Part shown: positions 41,953-43,920 of the stretch, one piece after another | Numbering within the stretch: the stretch's first letter is position 1 | Layout: the number at the start of each line of letters is the position of its first letter | DNA from: Verrucomicrobiota bacterium | GTDB taxonomy: Bacteria > Verrucomicrobiota > Verrucomicrobiia > Opitutales > Opitutaceae | Reading direction: 5' to 3' | Assembly (NCBI GenBank): GCA_025352985.1 | Contig: JANXRL010000052.1 | Location: forward strand, 1 to 43,920 | DNA length: 43,920 nucleotides | Program-made: the position numbers and the translations under genes | The notes under the pieces: model-generated | What the model was told of the DNA's origin: nothing | The model's input: the letters and a program-made list of their open reading frames with translations, nothing else | Databases searched by the model: none

Positions 41953-43130
41953 TTGAAGTTGTCGTGGGCCCCGTCCATGAGGCCGATGAACACATTCTCG
42001 AGGCTGGCGGGGATGCGCTTGAAGTCGTGTCGCTGGTCGCGCACGGCGGCGGCGATGGCGCGGAGGTCGGGGCCGGTGATGCTCCAGGTGGAGAGGTTGG
42101 CGGCGGAGAGCACCTCGTCGAGCGTGCCCCGGGCGAGGAGGTGGCCGTAGGCGAGGCAGTGGCAGCGCTCGGCTTCGTCCATGTAGTGCGTGGTGATGAG
42201 CACGTTGAGGCCGTCGGCGGCGGTGGAGGAGTCCATGAAGACGGCCTCGATCATGAAAACGAGTTTGGAGCGGTTGTCGCGATTGTAGAGGACGGGCGGG
42301 GTGTATTCCGGCTGGGGGGAAAGGTAGCTGATGCGGGCGTCGAGCGCGGAGCGTCCGTCGATGGCAACGCGTAAGGCAGTTCCGGCTTTGAGCGTGGCGA
42401 AGGCCGACTCGGGCACGAAGAAACGCACTTTGATGTTTTCCGGTGGCAGCAGGCTCACGACGGGATTGCCTGCGGGCACGAATTCGCCCTGGCGATAGAG
42501 GGTGTCGTAAACGAGCGCGGGGGCGGGCGCGCACGGGGGTTTTTGAGCGACGCTCCAATCGGCCCTGTCCTTGGCTTCGGCTTCGGCGGCGGCGGCCATG
42601 GCGCCCTGACGGCCGCCGAGGCGGGCGGTGGCGAGCTGGGCGGCGAGGTCGTCAGCCGCGCGGGCTGCTTGTTCAGAGGACAGGCGCGCGCGGTCGCAAT
42701 CGCTGGCCGCGATGGGGCCGTGTTTGAAAAGGGCTTCCTGGCGGGCGAATTTCAGGCGGGCGAGTTCGGGGTGGCAAGGGCTTGATTGAGGCGCGCTTCC
42801 ATGGCGGCGAGTTCGGTCGGTCGCAGCCCTTTCTTGAGATCGTCGAGATGGGCCTCGGTGGATGCGAGTTGCTCGGAGGTCTGTCGCCAAGCGGCGAGTT
42901 CGGCGGCGTGTTCGAGGGTGAAAAGCGGGTGACCGGCGCGGACGCCAGCGCCCTTGGCGACCGAGAGGTTCTCAAGTTGGCCGGCGAGCGGAGCGGCCAC
43001 ATAGATAAAGTCGCCTTCGAGGTAGTCTTGATAAGAAGGCTGGCCGTGACGACCGCAGCCATTAAGCGCGAAGCCAGAAAGCAAAGTCAGAATGGCCAAA
43101 AGAGGGGCTTAGCGCGGGATAGATTTTCAT
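41949..43130 (-). pseudogene. HlyD-family adaptor fused to the tail of an ABC ATPase by deletion
   Basis: The first part is a membrane-fusion lipoprotein: ATG at 43128-43130 (MKIYPAL), a one-base shift, then the lipobox LLSGFALNGC, LEGDFIYVAAPLAGQLENLSV and helical RxxAAxLEH hairpins. A second shift near 42768 leads into ELARLKFARQEALF and VVSLLPPENIKVRFFVPES. At about 42240, after SKLVFMIEAVF, the reading jumps without a stop into the C-terminal part of an ABC ATPase: DGLNVLITTHYMDEAERC, LLARGTLDEVL, ENVFIGLMDG. Walker A, the signature and Walker B are all absent, so most of the ATPase gene and the adaptor's end have been deleted. The operon resembles yhiI-rbbA-yhhJ. Confidence 0.85.
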
Positions 43131-43289
43131 GTTCTTGGCGGTGATATCGCGCGGGTGACCAGGACGGACAAACGACTGCTACCCTATTTTCATCGGCAAC
43201 GTTTGCGAGTGGGTTCTAGTTCACGGCGGGGCCATACTCGGAGCACTCAAAACGATGAATGGGTAACTTGCTCTGCGGCCCGGCGTCGC

Positions 43290-43318
43290 TTGACCTAGAG
43301 CGTCGCCCCTTTTATATT
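43290..43318 (+). promoter_or_regulatory. Strong sigma70-type promoter, near-leaderless
   Basis: TTGACC, exactly 17 bases, TATATT. The -10 box ends 9 bases before the ATG at 43328, so the expected transcript would start only about 2-4 nt ahead of the start codon. Confidence 0.7.
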
Positions 43319-43327
43319 TTTTTCCGG

Positions 43328-43897
43328 ATGTCCCTTTCCTTTCGCTTTTTATTTTTGGCCTGCCCGGTGCTTGTTGGAGTCCCGTCGTTCGGGGCCGTGG
43401 CGCTGGATGATTTGGTGAGGAGCTCGCCGTTTTTACCGGGTGGCCAGGAAAATGTCATAGCGGCTCCCTCAGAAAACGCGGCGGTGGAGTTTCGCGGGAT
43501 GATCACGACCAGGGACGGCACGCTTTTCGGCTTGTATGACCGCACGACCCAGACGGGGGCTTGGGTGCGCAAGCAGGACAAAGCCGCAGATTTTCTGGTG
43601 CAGTCCTACGATTCGGCCAATGACGTCGTCGTGGTCGATTATCACGGGCAGAAATTCAACCTGGCGCTTTCTTCGTCAAAAATAGTCAAGGCCGCTGCGT
43701 CGATGCCAGTGCCGGTCGCCGCAATGACAGATGTGCAGCCTCAAGGCGCGGGTTCTCCGGCGGTCGCGCGCGCAGACGACCAGCGGCGGCTTGAGTCGAT
43801 CTCGGCTGAAGTGAGGCGCCGGCGGGCGCTGCGCCAAGGCGCCGCCGCCGGCGCCGCGACCCCGCCCGCCGGCCGTCCAGCCGGGACCCGGCAGTGA
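43328..43897 (+). CDS. Short exported protein, possibly secretion/pilus-related (189 aa)
   Basis: Signal peptide MSLSFRFLFLACPVLVGVPSFGA, then a compact beta-type domain (about 35-125: VEFRGMITTRDGTLFGLYD, VVDYHGQKFNLALSSSK) and a charged Arg/Ala/Pro-rich tail. The central domain has the look of the small periplasmic domain of GspC/PilP-like proteins of type II secretion or pili, but I cannot confirm this. The ATG at 43328 is chosen because of the signal peptide and the promoter just upstream. A frame open from 43259 has no family character. A GTG overlapping the stop (43894) may begin the next gene, which runs out of the window. Confidence 0.7.
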   Translation: MSLSFRFLFLACPVLVGVPSFGAVALDDLVRSSPFLPGGQENVIAAPSENAAVEFRGMITTRDGTLFGLYDRTTQTGAWVRKQDKAADFLVQSYDSANDVVVVDYHGQKFNLALSSSKIVKAAASMPVPVAAMTDVQPQGAGSPAVARADDQRRLESISAEVRRRRALRQGAAAGAATPPAGRPAGTRQ

Positions 43898-43920
43898 ACG
43901 TGGCGTCCGGTTCGTCCGCC

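Overview
The window looks like a chromosomal piece of a GC-rich member of the Verrucomicrobiota, most likely the Opitutaceae. This rests on the CAZyme repertoire, the TonB-receptor style, exported purine enzymes and translation starts without Shine-Dalgarno sequences. It is an inference from gene content, since no marker gene is present. There are two tRNA genes, no rRNA, no CRISPR array and no intact insertion sequence.

Layout. (1) 0-16.3 kb, + strand: a polysaccharide-degradation operon-like run. It holds two GH43 enzymes (one a canonical GH43_11-type beta-xylosidase), an SGNH esterase, a GH95-like glycosidase, two CE20/sialate-O-acetylesterase-type esterases plus the broken start of a third, two secreted right-handed beta-helix proteins (GH141-like) and a secreted alpha/beta hydrolase. 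Exported and cytoplasmic enzymes are mixed, which suits outer deacetylation/defucosylation followed by inner xylosidase action on an acetylated, fucose- or galactose-decorated hemicellulose or pectin. (2) 16.3-16.6 kb, - strand: a tRNA-Ile(CAU) gene whose anticodon loop is split by a 222-nt group I intron. (3) 16.7-22 kb: a double GT4 glycosyltransferase, a decayed ORF, a small inverted-repeat (MITE-like) element, a CorC/HlyC-type protein and an AT-richer gap. (4) 22-35 kb: a purine/nucleoside block. Seven tightly spaced + genes encode an AzgA-type permease, a tandem GTP-cyclohydrolase-II-like protein, a SIS-domain isomerase, an exported amidohydrolase, a phosphoribosyltransferase, an exported nucleosidase and an exported double cupin. 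They face a - strand nucleoside hydrolase and adenine deaminase, each broken by one stop codon, and are followed by a second amidohydrolase and a DUF3891 protein. (5) 35-44 kb: a TonB receptor fused in frame to a receiver domain, tRNA-Glu(UUC), TerC/Alx, an MscS channel, a wrecked HlyD-ABC-permease export operon, and a short secreted protein with a clean sigma70 promoter.

The most notable signals are the tRNA-Ile group I intron, the unusual purine operon with its tandem GCH-II protein, and repeated gene decay: in-frame stops, frameshifts and at least two deletion-type gene fusions. The decay may be biological (a lineage losing genes) or partly assembly error, and the sequence alone cannot separate these.
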